From GCA-2720865 sp047630275 (GTDB lineage Bacteria; Bdellovibrionota; Bacteriovoracia; Bacteriovoracales; Bacteriovoracaceae), in NCBI GenBank assembly GCA_047630275.1, contig JBLHVN010000001.1, positions 868,001 to 932,000 on the forward strand: a stretch of 64,000 nucleotides of DNA, written 5' to 3'. This document shows positions 54,423-62,960 of the stretch, one piece after another. Below the pieces are notes generated by a model. That model did not search any database, was not told where the DNA came from, and saw only the letters and a list, made by a program, of their open reading frames with translations. The first letter of the stretch is position 1; every line of letters starts with the position of its first letter. Position numbers and translations under genes: made by a program.

Positions 54423-54479
54423 ATCCCCTGAGACCTATTTTAGGTTATGGCCTTGCTCTGTAGTGATAAAATAGGGGAA
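54423..54479. repeat. nested inverted repeats in a 218-bp intergenic region
   Basis: CCTATTTTA (54434-54442) and TAAAATAGG (54467-54475) form a perfect 9-bp inverted repeat across 24 bases. The left arm can alternatively fold on itself (ACCTA-TTT-TAGGT, 54433-54445). It lies about 50 bp before the cysteine-rich lipoprotein gene. A direct repeat CTGAAAG occurs just after the preceding stop codon. Confidence 0.45.
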
Positions 54480-54525
54480 TCAAGTATTAAGGAAGCTTTA
54501 AAAAAAGACCGATAGGTAAGTAGGT

Positions 54526-56451
54526 ATGAGTTTCAGATTAAGAAAGCTATTCAAATTTATCCTTATAAGCATTTGCTTGCTTCAGCTTTCTTGCGTTGAA
54601 AACGCTAGCTCTAAAAGGGCCAAGTCAACCAAAGGGGCAGGATTAACTGACTCTGATGGATCAGGAAATGGTAATGGCGCTGGGCCAAACTCAGATGGAA
54701 ATGTGATTGATGGCTCTGTTGATTTTACAAGAGGCCGGGCTGAACTAAGGCATATCGTTGATCCTTTTGACGGAACTTACAAAGAAAAAGTAACCATACC
54801 AAAGAACTTCACAGGCTTCTTATACCTATCAGGCCTAAACATAACTTCTCTTTCAGATAGAATCATCAAGGTTCGATTTAACTTTGGTAGAGAAATGGAA
54901 CCTATTGTTGTTCCCGCTGCTATTGGTAGAGCTCCTGGGATTACGCCCCAAACAGATATTGAAGTTCTTATCCTTGACATGAACTCTAGACCTTTTGAAA
55001 ACGTTCGTCTTCTTTATGACCTCTATGATTATAATAAGTACGAAACTTCAGTTGGTGGCTTCGATGAAGATGATATTGAATTTACTAATGACCCTCGTGA
55101 TGGAGGACTCTATTGTAGAGGTCTTAGAATCGAGCATGATTCTACTTTTTTAGATTCTTCTTCAAATGGACTTTGTGACGCTGCCGATGAGAAGTGTAAT
55201 TATGCTTACGCAAAGGTTGTGGACTCTGGGTTAGTCTCTGGAGGTATTGCCTTTAACCCATCCGAGCCTCAAATCGATATTGATGGTAATGGTTATACTC
55301 AAGATAGCTCAGAGAATGCACTTAAGAAATGCTTACCTGATACAGGCTCTGGTAATGAGACTTCAGCAGAAGCTATTATCAATGGAACCTTTCAGACGGC
55401 CCTGGCATACGGAGCGAATGTAACAGTTGATGGAACTACCTATCAATACAACGGACCCTATAGGGCCATTGCTTCTTCAGAATGGGAAATTACAGGAGAC
55501 GCAATAGTCTCTTCTATTGATGCTACCAACCAAGTGGGAACAGGACTTTTTCAATCACTACTTAGCCCAGGAAATGTTGATTCAGGACAGAGGTCCTTCT
55601 TATTTCCTCGAGCGGGAAAGATGAGCTTGAATGCAAATGTTGATTACTTTGGACTTAACTCTCACGAAAATACTACTCGAGGGGACTCTGCCACTAGGCT
55701 TCTAGCTTCAGGAGATTCTCAGTGGATGGATGGTTGTAATCTTCGAGTGACTAATCATGATGAGTTCACAAACGAAGGAATCTCATCTTGTAATGTTACT
55801 GCAACGATTGAACTTATTACGCCTGATCTTGTTAATGGTGGAGACTTAGTGATCTTTCCTGATCCAAACCTAGCTACCCAAGATGAAAAAGCCGCTTCAA
55901 GAGTTAAACTTCAGTTAATCAGACCGAGCCTTACTGACTTTCAAGGAAGAGAAGTTCTTTATTCTTCTATGAAGACTTGTTCGAATTCTAATTCTTGTGG
56001 TTCACAAGAGTGTTGCTTTAACAGCCGTTGCTGGTCAAAAGATCTAGTTAGCCAATGCCTAGAAGATGTTCCTGGTGAAGGAAATATGGGGATTGGAGAA
56101 TCTTGTTCAAGTGATTTTCAATGCTCGAGTCTTTGCTGTAATGCTTCGACTGGATCTTGTGCAGTCCATGTAAATTCAAATGAGCAAACAGTCCTTTGTT
56201 CTAAAGCACCAGGTCAGGCCTGCGTAGCTAAAGAGTGGTGCCGTCAGGAGAATGTACCAAATTGTTTAAAAGTTAAAACTGGAACAACTCCAGCTGGTCA
56301 AGTTACATGTGCTCTGCGTTGCTACAATATTCCTACCTTTGGGGAGTGTAAGAATGGAACCTGTGAACCGCCTCAAGTGCCAGATCCAGACCCTTTTGAT
56401 CCATCGGATCCAAATAACTGCGACTCGGCAGTTGACCCTCCACAAATCTAG
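54526..56451 (+). CDS. lipoprotein with a cysteine-rich C-terminal region
   Basis: A 641-residue lipoprotein (lipobox LQLSC, Cys23) with a low-complexity Gly/Asn/Ser linker after the anchor (about residues 35-60). The middle 400 residues are beta-rich and unassigned. The last 160 residues hold about 20 cysteines in close pairs (SCGSQECCF, CSSLCCNAS, CALRCYN, CKNGTCEPP), an arrangement that recalls small disulfide-knot modules of animal extracellular proteins. The chain ends in a Pro/Asp-rich tail. It sits downstream of the giant lipoprotein with its own leader and may be another surface component. Confidence 0.85.
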   Translation: MSFRLRKLFKFILISICLLQLSCVENASSKRAKSTKGAGLTDSDGSGNGNGAGPNSDGNVIDGSVDFTRGRAELRHIVDPFDGTYKEKVTIPKNFTGFLYLSGLNITSLSDRIIKVRFNFGREMEPIVVPAAIGRAPGITPQTDIEVLILDMNSRPFENVRLLYDLYDYNKYETSVGGFDEDDIEFTNDPRDGGLYCRGLRIEHDSTFLDSSSNGLCDAADEKCNYAYAKVVDSGLVSGGIAFNPSEPQIDIDGNGYTQDSSENALKKCLPDTGSGNETSAEAIINGTFQTALAYGANVTVDGTTYQYNGPYRAIASSEWEITGDAIVSSIDATNQVGTGLFQSLLSPGNVDSGQRSFLFPRAGKMSLNANVDYFGLNSHENTTRGDSATRLLASGDSQWMDGCNLRVTNHDEFTNEGISSCNVTATIELITPDLVNGGDLVIFPDPNLATQDEKAASRVKLQLIRPSLTDFQGREVLYSSMKTCSNSNSCGSQECCFNSRCWSKDLVSQCLEDVPGEGNMGIGESCSSDFQCSSLCCNASTGSCAVHVNSNEQTVLCSKAPGQACVAKEWCRQENVPNCLKVKTGTTPAGQVTCALRCYNIPTFGECKNGTCEPPQVPDPDPFDPSDPNNCDSAVDPPQI

Positions 56452-56475
56452 ATTGCTTGGGGTAGAATAACTACC

Positions 56476-56916
56476 ATGCAAAATCCATTAGAATTACTAA
56501 ATGAAGACTGCCTTTTAGATCATGTTGCTGTGGTTGTTAAAGACCTATCAAAAGCAAAAGAGCTTTGGGCCAATATTGGACTTAACTTCGCCGATGAAGA
56601 AGAGGTAGTGGAATCTCAAGGAGTGACCACGGCCTTCGCTTCAATGGATCATAACGCTCATCTTGAGCTTCTCTGTCCCTACGGAGAATCAGGTCCTATC
56701 CACAAGTTCCTAGAGAAAAAAGGAGAGGGGATCCATCACCTCTGCTTTAAAGTTCCTAACATAAAAATAAAGTGTGATGAGCTTAAAGAGAAAGGTTTTA
56801 TCTTAATCAACGAAGAGCCAGTTCCGGGGGCAGGTGGTTGTATGGTTAATTTTATTCATCCTAAATCAACTGGGGGAGTTCTTATAGAACTGTCTCAAAA
56901 ACCTAAGGAATCCTAA
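56476..56916 (+). CDS. methylmalonyl-CoA epimerase-like VOC protein
   Basis: A 146-residue protein of the vicinal-oxygen-chelate fold. LDHVAVVVKDLSKA at the start and GIHHLCFKVPNI in the second half give the two metal-ligand histidine positions, with AHLELL and GVLIEL supplying the glutamates, the pattern of methylmalonyl-CoA epimerases. It would interconvert the R and S isomers in propionate and odd-chain fatty-acid metabolism. No mutase gene is nearby, so a related glyoxalase-type function cannot be excluded. It overlaps the next gene's start by one base. Confidence 0.8.
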   Translation: MQNPLELLNEDCLLDHVAVVVKDLSKAKELWANIGLNFADEEEVVESQGVTTAFASMDHNAHLELLCPYGESGPIHKFLEKKGEGIHHLCFKVPNIKIKCDELKEKGFILINEEPVPGAGGCMVNFIHPKSTGGVLIELSQKPKES

Positions 56917-57662
56917 TGGAATACTCTCAATTAAGCGTTCCAAAACTCTCAAGGGCCAACCGTTATATCATTGGCACAATAGTAGGGATCTTTATCTTAG
57001 ACTCTATTCTAAAGTCATCCGCAGGCATGAGTATCACGGGTCTTTTAGGTTTAGTTCCAGCTCGGTTCTTTGGTGGTCATATCTATCAGATGCTAACTTA
57101 CCCACTTGTCTCAAAAGGACTTCTTGAAGTGGTCTTCAATGCCATGATTGTATGGTTTATTGGGAGTGAGCTTGAAACTTTATGGGGAAGAAAGAAATAC
57201 TTAAGCTTTATGGTCTCAGCTATTATTTCAGCCGCTGTTATCTACCTCTTTGTAGGCTTCTTTTTTCTCTCTCATTCGCCTGTTTATAATTACCCTCTAG
57301 GGGGCTTTGCCGGAGTGGCCTCAGCCCTTTGCGTTGGTTACGCTATTTTATTTCCCGATAAGATCTTCACCTTTATGCTGATCTTTCCTATGAAGGCTAA
57401 ATACTTTTGCATGATTTTAATAGGCATGCAGCTTTATCAAGGCTTCTTTTCTCCTAATGCTGCTCAAGCTTGGGGGCATCTAGGGGCCATCTTAGGCGGA
57501 TACCTCTATATGTTAGTGATTTCACATCCCGCCACTAAGAATATTATCGGTGGCGGAGGACATCAGGGGAGACGGAGGAAGACCAAGTTAGAGAGGAGTC
57601 ATCTTAAGATTGTGAAAGATGACGATAAGAATGACCAAGATGACCCACCTGTTTATCATTGA
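56916..57662 (+). CDS. rhomboid-fold membrane protein lacking the catalytic serine
   Basis: A 248-residue protein with about six membrane segments. The rhomboid landmarks are recognisable: FNAMIVWFIGSELETLWG (Asn75, matching the H-x3-N motif but with Glu71 for His), then GGFAGVASALCVGYAI where the GxSG serine is Ala132, and AWGHLGAILGGY with the catalytic His188 kept. The codon at the serine position is GCC, so this is not a near-stop or ambiguous read. It is predicted to be a pseudoprotease that may bind membrane proteins. The C-terminal 45 residues are a charged cytoplasmic tail. It overlaps the epimerase gene by one base. Confidence 0.8.
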   Translation: MEYSQLSVPKLSRANRYIIGTIVGIFILDSILKSSAGMSITGLLGLVPARFFGGHIYQMLTYPLVSKGLLEVVFNAMIVWFIGSELETLWGRKKYLSFMVSAIISAAVIYLFVGFFFLSHSPVYNYPLGGFAGVASALCVGYAILFPDKIFTFMLIFPMKAKYFCMILIGMQLYQGFFSPNAAQAWGHLGAILGGYLYMLVISHPATKNIIGGGGHQGRRRKTKLERSHLKIVKDDDKNDQDDPPVYH

Positions 57663-57750
57663 TGCGAAGCGTTTTAAGTATAAGCATATATTGCAAAAAA
57701 GGCAGCTTGGTGTTAATTTTCACAGACTTAAAAATTGATTGGAGAATTTC

Positions 57751-57918
57751 ATGAGACTAGCTCGCGCTTTAAAAGAAAAAATTTATGACGTCCGTTTAAG
57801 AGATAAGCTTATTTCTGAAGGTAAACTTAAGAAAGAAGATGTTGAAAAACTTTTAAAAGAGCTTCCTGACGAATCAGAAAACCTTCGTTACACAGGAAAA
57901 GATCCAAGACAAAACTAA
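57751..57918 (+). CDS. 55-residue charged helical protein
   Basis: ATG to TAA gives 55 codons with GGAGA 5 bases upstream of the ATG. The protein is highly charged and predicted helical (ALKEKIYDVRLRDKL, then EDVEKLLKELP), cytoplasmic, and not a family I know. Codon use and the good ribosome-binding site support a real small gene. Its stop codon directly abuts the stop codon of the convergent FliL-like gene, with no base between them. Confidence 0.72.
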   Translation: MRLARALKEKIYDVRLRDKLISEGKLKKEDVEKLLKELPDESENLRYTGKDPRQN

Positions 57919-58389
57919 TTACTGAACAACAAACCTAGAAAAGTATATATCTTTAACGAGGCTTCCTTTTAGGGCCTCGTTAATTCTTTTTCTCAGTCTA
58001 TTTTCAAAGATTAACTTCCCACTTACTGTATTTAATTCTTCCGGCTTCATGCGGGCAGCTTCATCGATAATGATATCATTAATGATGGCCTTATTTTCTT
58101 CGAGCATATCGTGATGCTTATTCTTAAAAGGAACTAGGTAAGTTTCTAGATCTAAGAAACGTAAACGGCTGGTGCGGGACTTTAAATTAACAATAAGTTT
58201 ATCAAGCTTGTAGGCCTCAGAGAAGATCTTCTTCTTTGAATCATCGAGTAGAAGTGCTCTTTCCACTGAATCAGAAGGGAGGGGCTTTTCATAGACATTG
58301 AGGCTGTAGAATAAAATTCCAAAAGCTAAACCTGAAGCTAAAACCATAGCTCCTAAAAGAATATTATCTAACATACGATTGCCGGTCAC
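57919..58389 (-). CDS. FliL-like membrane protein
   Basis: A 156-residue protein with one membrane segment (about residues 9-30) and a periplasmic domain that follows the FliL pattern: LIVNLKS near residue 65, a central helix pair, LNTVSGKLIFENRLRKRINEAL, and the typical end VKDIYFSRFVVQ. FliL forms a ring around the flagellar stator. The start is GTG with GGAGG 5 bases upstream. No other flagellar gene is in the window, so it is an isolated copy that may act at the flagellum or have been recruited elsewhere. Confidence 0.75.
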   Translation of the reverse strand: MTGNRMLDNILLGAMVLASGLAFGILFYSLNVYEKPLPSDSVERALLLDDSKKKIFSEAYKLDKLIVNLKSRTSRLRFLDLETYLVPFKNKHHDMLEENKAIINDIIIDEAARMKPEELNTVSGKLIFENRLRKRINEALKGSLVKDIYFSRFVVQ

Positions 58390-58462
58390 GATCGCCTCCT
58401 AATACAAAGAATTATAGCATAGAAGCCGCCCTTGGATAAAGGCGGCATAACCGATCAAAGAA

Positions 58463-59569
58463 CTAAAGTTTTAGTTCAGTGTATTTTAGGTCGAGGTCTT
58501 CGGCGATTTGTTTGTAAACAAGGTCACCTTTATAAGTATTGATTCCTAGAAGAAGAGCAGGATCCTTTGCGGCTGCGTCTTCAAGGCCCATCTTCGCAAT
58601 CATCCTAGCGTGTTTTAAGGTCACATTTGTTAGAGCGTATGTCGAAGTTCTCGCTACCGCTCCTGGCATATTGGCAACACAGTAATGAACAACCCCATCA
58701 ACAAGAAAGGTAGGGCTCTCATGAGTGGTTGGCTTACAAGTTTCAATACAGCCACCTTGATCAACGGCAATATCAACAACAACAGAGCCTTTTTCCATCT
58801 TTGAGATCATATCTCTTGTGACGAGCTTTGGAGCTTTAGCACCAGGAATTAAAACAGCCCCAATAACTAAGTCTGAGTTAATGACTGATTCTTCAATATT
58901 TCCCATATTTGAATAAAGAGTTGTGATTCTGTTATCAAAGAGGTCATCAAGTTCAGCTAGGCGCTTAGTTGAAAGATCAATAGCACGAACATCAGCTCCC
59001 ATTCCCATGGCCATCTTAATGGCGTTTGTTCCGGCGATACCGCAACCAATGACAGTTACTCTAGCTCTATGAGTACCAGGAACGCCTCCTAAAAGAACAC
59101 CTTTCCCGCCATTTCTCATCTCTAATTGGGCTGCACCAACTTGAGTTGCCATTCTTCCTGCAACTTCAGACATAGGAACTAAAAGAGGAAGAGAGCCATC
59201 TTTTTCTTGGATGGTTTCATAAGCAACTGTTGAACAGCCAGAGTTCATAAGTCCTTCTGTAAGCTTTTTATCAGCGGCTAAGTGAAGGTAGGTATAAAGA
59301 ATATGATGAGGCTTCAACATATCGATTTCGACTTGTTGAGGCTCTTTAACTTTTATGATCATCTCTGCAGTATCAAAGATTGACTGAGCATCAGGAAGGA
59401 TAGTTGCCCCTGCGGCGATATAGTCTTCGTTAGAAATCCCAATGCCAAGACCGCCATCGTTTTCAATAAAAAGCTCATGGCCATCGGCGACTAGAGACTG
59501 AACGCCACCAGGAACAAGTCCAATACGGAATTCGTTATTTTTAATTTCTTTAGGTACGCCAATCTTCAT
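58463..59569 (-). CDS. ald: alanine dehydrogenase
   Basis: A 368-residue NAD-dependent enzyme of normal length. The N-terminal motif MKIGVPKEIKNNEFRIGLVP, the catalytic-lysine region IIKVKEPQ, the YLHLAADKK segment, and the nucleotide-binding VTVIGCGIAGTNAIKMA are intact. It converts L-alanine to pyruvate and ammonia and back. It is a single-gene unit; its product fits amino-acid use as a carbon source, which suits a predatory or proteolytic life. Confidence 0.96.
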   Translation of the reverse strand: MKIGVPKEIKNNEFRIGLVPGGVQSLVADGHELFIENDGGLGIGISNEDYIAAGATILPDAQSIFDTAEMIIKVKEPQQVEIDMLKPHHILYTYLHLAADKKLTEGLMNSGCSTVAYETIQEKDGSLPLLVPMSEVAGRMATQVGAAQLEMRNGGKGVLLGGVPGTHRARVTVIGCGIAGTNAIKMAMGMGADVRAIDLSTKRLAELDDLFDNRITTLYSNMGNIEESVINSDLVIGAVLIPGAKAPKLVTRDMISKMEKGSVVVDIAVDQGGCIETCKPTTHESPTFLVDGVVHYCVANMPGAVARTSTYALTNVTLKHARMIAKMGLEDAAAKDPALLLGINTYKGDLVYKQIAEDLDLKYTELKL

Positions 59570-59787
59570 CTACGACTCCTCGGGCAAAGACGCTTAAAAT
59601 AAGTCAAGTTTTAGGAGGCGAATATAAACAATATAAAGGAGTTAGGAAAGGAGATAAGTTTAACGCGCTGGTTTTTTATTGAGGAATAAATGCATTCGTT
59701 GCAAGGTTATCTATTTGGAATTATTATAATTCTCTAGATCTAAGGTGCTAAGCCACTTTGATTATTCGTCAGCAAGGAGGCGTGACT

Positions 59788-61197
59788 GTGACTCGATCTC
59801 TGGCCCTATTAGGAGCCATTATCCTCATACTTGGAGTAAGTTCTTGCTCTAATATTGTTAAAGAAGAAGCTAGTACATCAGGGAGTAATCTTGGTGAATT
59901 AAAGCTTTCTTTAAATGTAAAAAAATACACTCTTAGTAATGGTCTTCGAGTTCTTATAGTCGAAAACCATAGGCTTCCTATTTACTCTTATTATACTTTT
60001 TATGATGTAGGGGGAAGATTCGAAGGACCAGGGACTACAGGGGCCACCCACTTTCTTGAGCATATGATGTTTAAGGGAGCAAAGAAATATGGGCCAGGAA
60101 AGTTTGATACTTTGATTGAATCAAATGGTGGCTCAACTAACGCCTATACAACCTTTGATTCAACAGTTTACTACCAAAGCATGCCGGCCCATACCATTGA
60201 TACCATTATTGATCTTGAAGCAGACCGTATGGAGAATCTTCTCTTAGAGAAAGTGGCTTTTGATAAAGAAAGAGATGTTGTTCTTGAAGAGAGAAAGTAC
60301 CGTTATGAAAACTCTTCAAAGGGAAAACTCTATTTAACGATGATGCAAGAGATGTTTAAGGGAACCCCTTATGGCCTTTCTGTCATAGGCTCTGTTGAAG
60401 ATTTGATCACTTTAAATAGAGATCAGATGTTTGACTTCTTTAAGAAATTCTATACTCCTGATAACGCTATCATTGTGGTGGTAGGGGATGTCGATAGTGG
60501 GGATGTGATCTCTCAAATTAAAAAGAAATTTGGTGACCTAGAAAGATCTTCTAAAGAAATTCAAGAATTAAAGAAAGAAAAAGATAAAGATGAGCTTTAC
60601 GTAGCGAACCCAAGCTTTGGCTCTCATAAGAAAGTCTATGGCAATACGAAGACGCCAACCTTTATGATGGCCTATAGGGGAGAGCCTCTAGGGACGAGAA
60701 AAGCATACGTTATGGATATCTTAAGTAGTATCCTAGGTGTAGGAGGCTCTTCTTATTTTAATCAAAAATATGTAAAGAATAAGAGACCGATCCTTAATAG
60801 CGTCTCAGTTTCAAATTATAACCTTCAAAAGAATGGAGTTTTCTTTATCAGCGGAGAGCTCGGTCGTAATGTGAAATTGGAAAATGTAAGACGAACTCTT
60901 GTGAAAGACACCCGCTCTCTTTGTGAAAAAGCGATTGATGACAGAGGTGTTCAAAAAACTAAAAATCAATTCTTAGTTATGTACTATGGTGAGATTCAAA
61001 ATAATTCAGGAGTCGCCAGCTTTATAGGGGCTACTGAAAAGTTTTATGGAGACTATAAACATTACCAAAAAGAACTAGAAATCTATGATTCCATCACAAC
61101 GGACGAAGTTAAAAAGACTTGTAAAGAAGTCTTTGCAGGTAACAAGCAAGTCTTTGTTTCTGTCTGGGACAAACATAAAAAAGCGAAGGGGAAGTAA
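59788..61197 (+). CDS. M16-family zinc peptidase lipoprotein
   Basis: A 469-residue lipoprotein. I chose GTG at 59788 because AAGGAGG lies 7 bases upstream and the chain then starts MTRSLALLGA, giving a signal peptide ending in lipobox GVSSC (Cys20); GTG at 59782 and a TTG at 59758 are less good. The inverted zinc motif HFLEH is at residues 88-92 with the third ligand Glu near 168 (VVLEERKY). It forms the active half of a bipartite M16 peptidase with the gene 3 bp downstream. It is envelope-located and probably degrades or processes peptides. Confidence 0.93.
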   Translation: MTRSLALLGAIILILGVSSCSNIVKEEASTSGSNLGELKLSLNVKKYTLSNGLRVLIVENHRLPIYSYYTFYDVGGRFEGPGTTGATHFLEHMMFKGAKKYGPGKFDTLIESNGGSTNAYTTFDSTVYYQSMPAHTIDTIIDLEADRMENLLLEKVAFDKERDVVLEERKYRYENSSKGKLYLTMMQEMFKGTPYGLSVIGSVEDLITLNRDQMFDFFKKFYTPDNAIIVVVGDVDSGDVISQIKKKFGDLERSSKEIQELKKEKDKDELYVANPSFGSHKKVYGNTKTPTFMMAYRGEPLGTRKAYVMDILSSILGVGGSSYFNQKYVKNKRPILNSVSVSNYNLQKNGVFFISGELGRNVKLENVRRTLVKDTRSLCEKAIDDRGVQKTKNQFLVMYYGEIQNNSGVASFIGATEKFYGDYKHYQKELEIYDSITTDEVKKTCKEVFAGNKQVFVSVWDKHKKAKGK

Positions 61198-61200
61198 TAA

Positions 61201-62574
61201 ATGAAAAATTTAACAATACTTGTACTATTTCTTATTTCTCTCCCTACTTTTGCTGCGAAGTACGGCGCGGATAAGATTAAAAAATTAAAATGGAATGACC
61301 TTGAAGTGGTCTGGATTGAGGATGAAAGATTTCCCACTTATGTCATGTCAGTTTACTTTGCTGACGGAGCTCTTAGTGATGCGGCCAACGAGAAGGGCGT
61401 CACCAATGCCATGTTTGGTATGCTTGATGCTGGAACGAGAAGATATAGTCAAAAAGACATCTCTGATAATCTTGAGTTTTATGGAGCTAGCTATTCTGGG
61501 AATGTTACCCATGAGTATTCAACTTATTCAGTATCGGGATTGATTAAAGATAGTATTCCTACTATGAAGAAAATCTGTCATCTCTTTCAAGATGCGACCT
61601 TTCCTAAAAAAGAAATCAAAAAAGAAGTTAAAAGAAGCCTCGATTCATTTAGAAACCTTGTGGATTCTCATGGAAGCTTAGCCTCCATGGCCTTTAGACA
61701 AATCTCACTAGATGGTAGCCCTTATGCTTATCCCACTGGTGGGAAGATGAAAGATGTTCGTAAGCTCAATCAAAAGGCCCTTCGCAATAAGCTTGAATAC
61801 TTCAATAATCAGGTAAAAAAGAGAATTTATATAGCGGGTCCTAAAGAAGTTTTAAACCTTGAAAAGGTTATCACTGAGGATTGTAAATGGAGCGGGCAAG
61901 GAAAGATCGTAAGAAAGACGGACTATAAGCCCATTTCTAATGATAGCACTCAGGCCAAGATCACCCTTGTTACAGTACCTAAAGCGAACCAAGCTCAAGT
62001 GAGAATAGGGCGCTTTCTTAATAAAGGTGAGTATGAAAATAGAGAGCTCTTAAGCTTTGCTTCAGAATTCTTAGGAGGAGGCTTTACTTCTAAACTCATG
62101 AGAGAGTTAAGAGTTAAGCGAGGGCTGACTTATACAGTAAGTGCCTTTGCAGCTGGTCAGCGAGGCTACGGAAGAGCAGGGATTTCAACCTTTACAAAGA
62201 ATGAGACCGTCGATGAGCTTCTTGAAGTGACAAAGGCCACCATCGATCAGATTGTTGCTGGAACCTATCCTCCCCATGAATTGGCCCGAAGCCGTGGAAG
62301 CCTTTCTGGTTCATACCCCTTTCGCTTTGAAGTGACTGGAGCTTATCTAAGCCAGCTTCTTTTTCTTGATCACTTAGAGGCGTCTTATGATGAGCTCTAT
62401 GAGTTTCAAAAAAGAGTTGCTGCCATCGATGCAAAGACGGTTAATCAGTCGGTTCAAGATATCTTTGGATGGGATAAGCAATCAATAGTTATTGTGGGTT
62501 CTCCCGCATTGGCAAAAGGTCTTAGGGCCAAGTTTGGAAAGATTCGAGTCGTCTCTTATAAGAATTTTCTATAA
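61201..62574 (+). CDS. M16-family peptidase partner subunit without zinc motif
   Basis: A 457-residue exported protein (signal peptide KNLTILVLFLISLPTFAA). It has the M16 fold but where HxxEH should be it reads GVTNAMFGMLDAG, so it has no zinc site. The substrate-binding Arg/Tyr segment (MRELRVKRGLTYTVSAF) near residue 300 is intact. This is the normal division of labour in bipartite M16 proteases: the partner supplies substrate binding to the catalytic subunit encoded just upstream. Confidence 0.92.
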   Translation: MKNLTILVLFLISLPTFAAKYGADKIKKLKWNDLEVVWIEDERFPTYVMSVYFADGALSDAANEKGVTNAMFGMLDAGTRRYSQKDISDNLEFYGASYSGNVTHEYSTYSVSGLIKDSIPTMKKICHLFQDATFPKKEIKKEVKRSLDSFRNLVDSHGSLASMAFRQISLDGSPYAYPTGGKMKDVRKLNQKALRNKLEYFNNQVKKRIYIAGPKEVLNLEKVITEDCKWSGQGKIVRKTDYKPISNDSTQAKITLVTVPKANQAQVRIGRFLNKGEYENRELLSFASEFLGGGFTSKLMRELRVKRGLTYTVSAFAAGQRGYGRAGISTFTKNETVDELLEVTKATIDQIVAGTYPPHELARSRGSLSGSYPFRFEVTGAYLSQLLFLDHLEASYDELYEFQKRVAAIDAKTVNQSVQDIFGWDKQSIVIVGSPALAKGLRAKFGKIRVVSYKNFL

Positions 62575-62581
62575 TAAATAT

Positions 62582-62611
62582 GGGCCCGTGCTTACTTTAG
62601 AGTATGGGCCT
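62582..62611. terminator. hairpin between convergent genes, weak shared terminator
   Basis: GGCCCGT (62583-62589) pairs with ATGGGCC (62604-62610), one pair being G-T, and the stem can extend by further G-T pairs. It spans the end of the bactofilin gene and follows the M16 gene. There is no T-run on either strand, so termination is uncertain. Confidence 0.35.
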
Positions 62612-62960
62612 TAAAGTTGGCGTTCGCCCCTGGCTGGATCACAAGGTTCTCTGCCGTGACTTCACCTTCTACAGATGAACCCGGATAGAGGATGACCTTT
62701 CCTGAGCTGCTAATATTGCCTTCAACATGGCCAAAGATCTTGAGGTTATGAACATGTAGGTTTCCTTTAACTGAGCCAGAGAGCTCAATAGTCAGGTCTG
62801 AATCATCGTCTAAGAAAAGGTTTCCCTCAATAGAGCAAGCAATAAAGGTTTGACCCTTTAAATGAAAGGTACCATTTAGCTTAGAGCCTTTACCGAAGAA
62901 GCTAAAGTTTTGCTGATTGATAGTTAAAGGTCTTGAATCTGTTTGCATACTATAGCTCAA
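62592..62960 (-). CDS. bactofilin
   Basis: A 122-residue cytoplasmic protein of the bactofilin (DUF583) family. The core is a regular right-handed beta-helix read as short repeats (GSVKGNLHVHNLKIFGHVEGN, then SGKVILYPGSSVEGEV and NLVIQPGANANF). Bactofilins polymerise without nucleotide and localise cell-wall enzymes. It overlaps by 11 bp the membrane coiled-coil gene upstream, which follows an L,D-transpeptidase-like gene, so it probably organises a wall-modifying complex. Confidence 0.92.
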   Translation of the reverse strand: MSYSMQTDSRPLTINQQNFSFFGKGSKLNGTFHLKGQTFIACSIEGNLFLDDDSDLTIELSGSVKGNLHVHNLKIFGHVEGNISSSGKVILYPGSSVEGEVTAENLVIQPGANANFKAHTLK

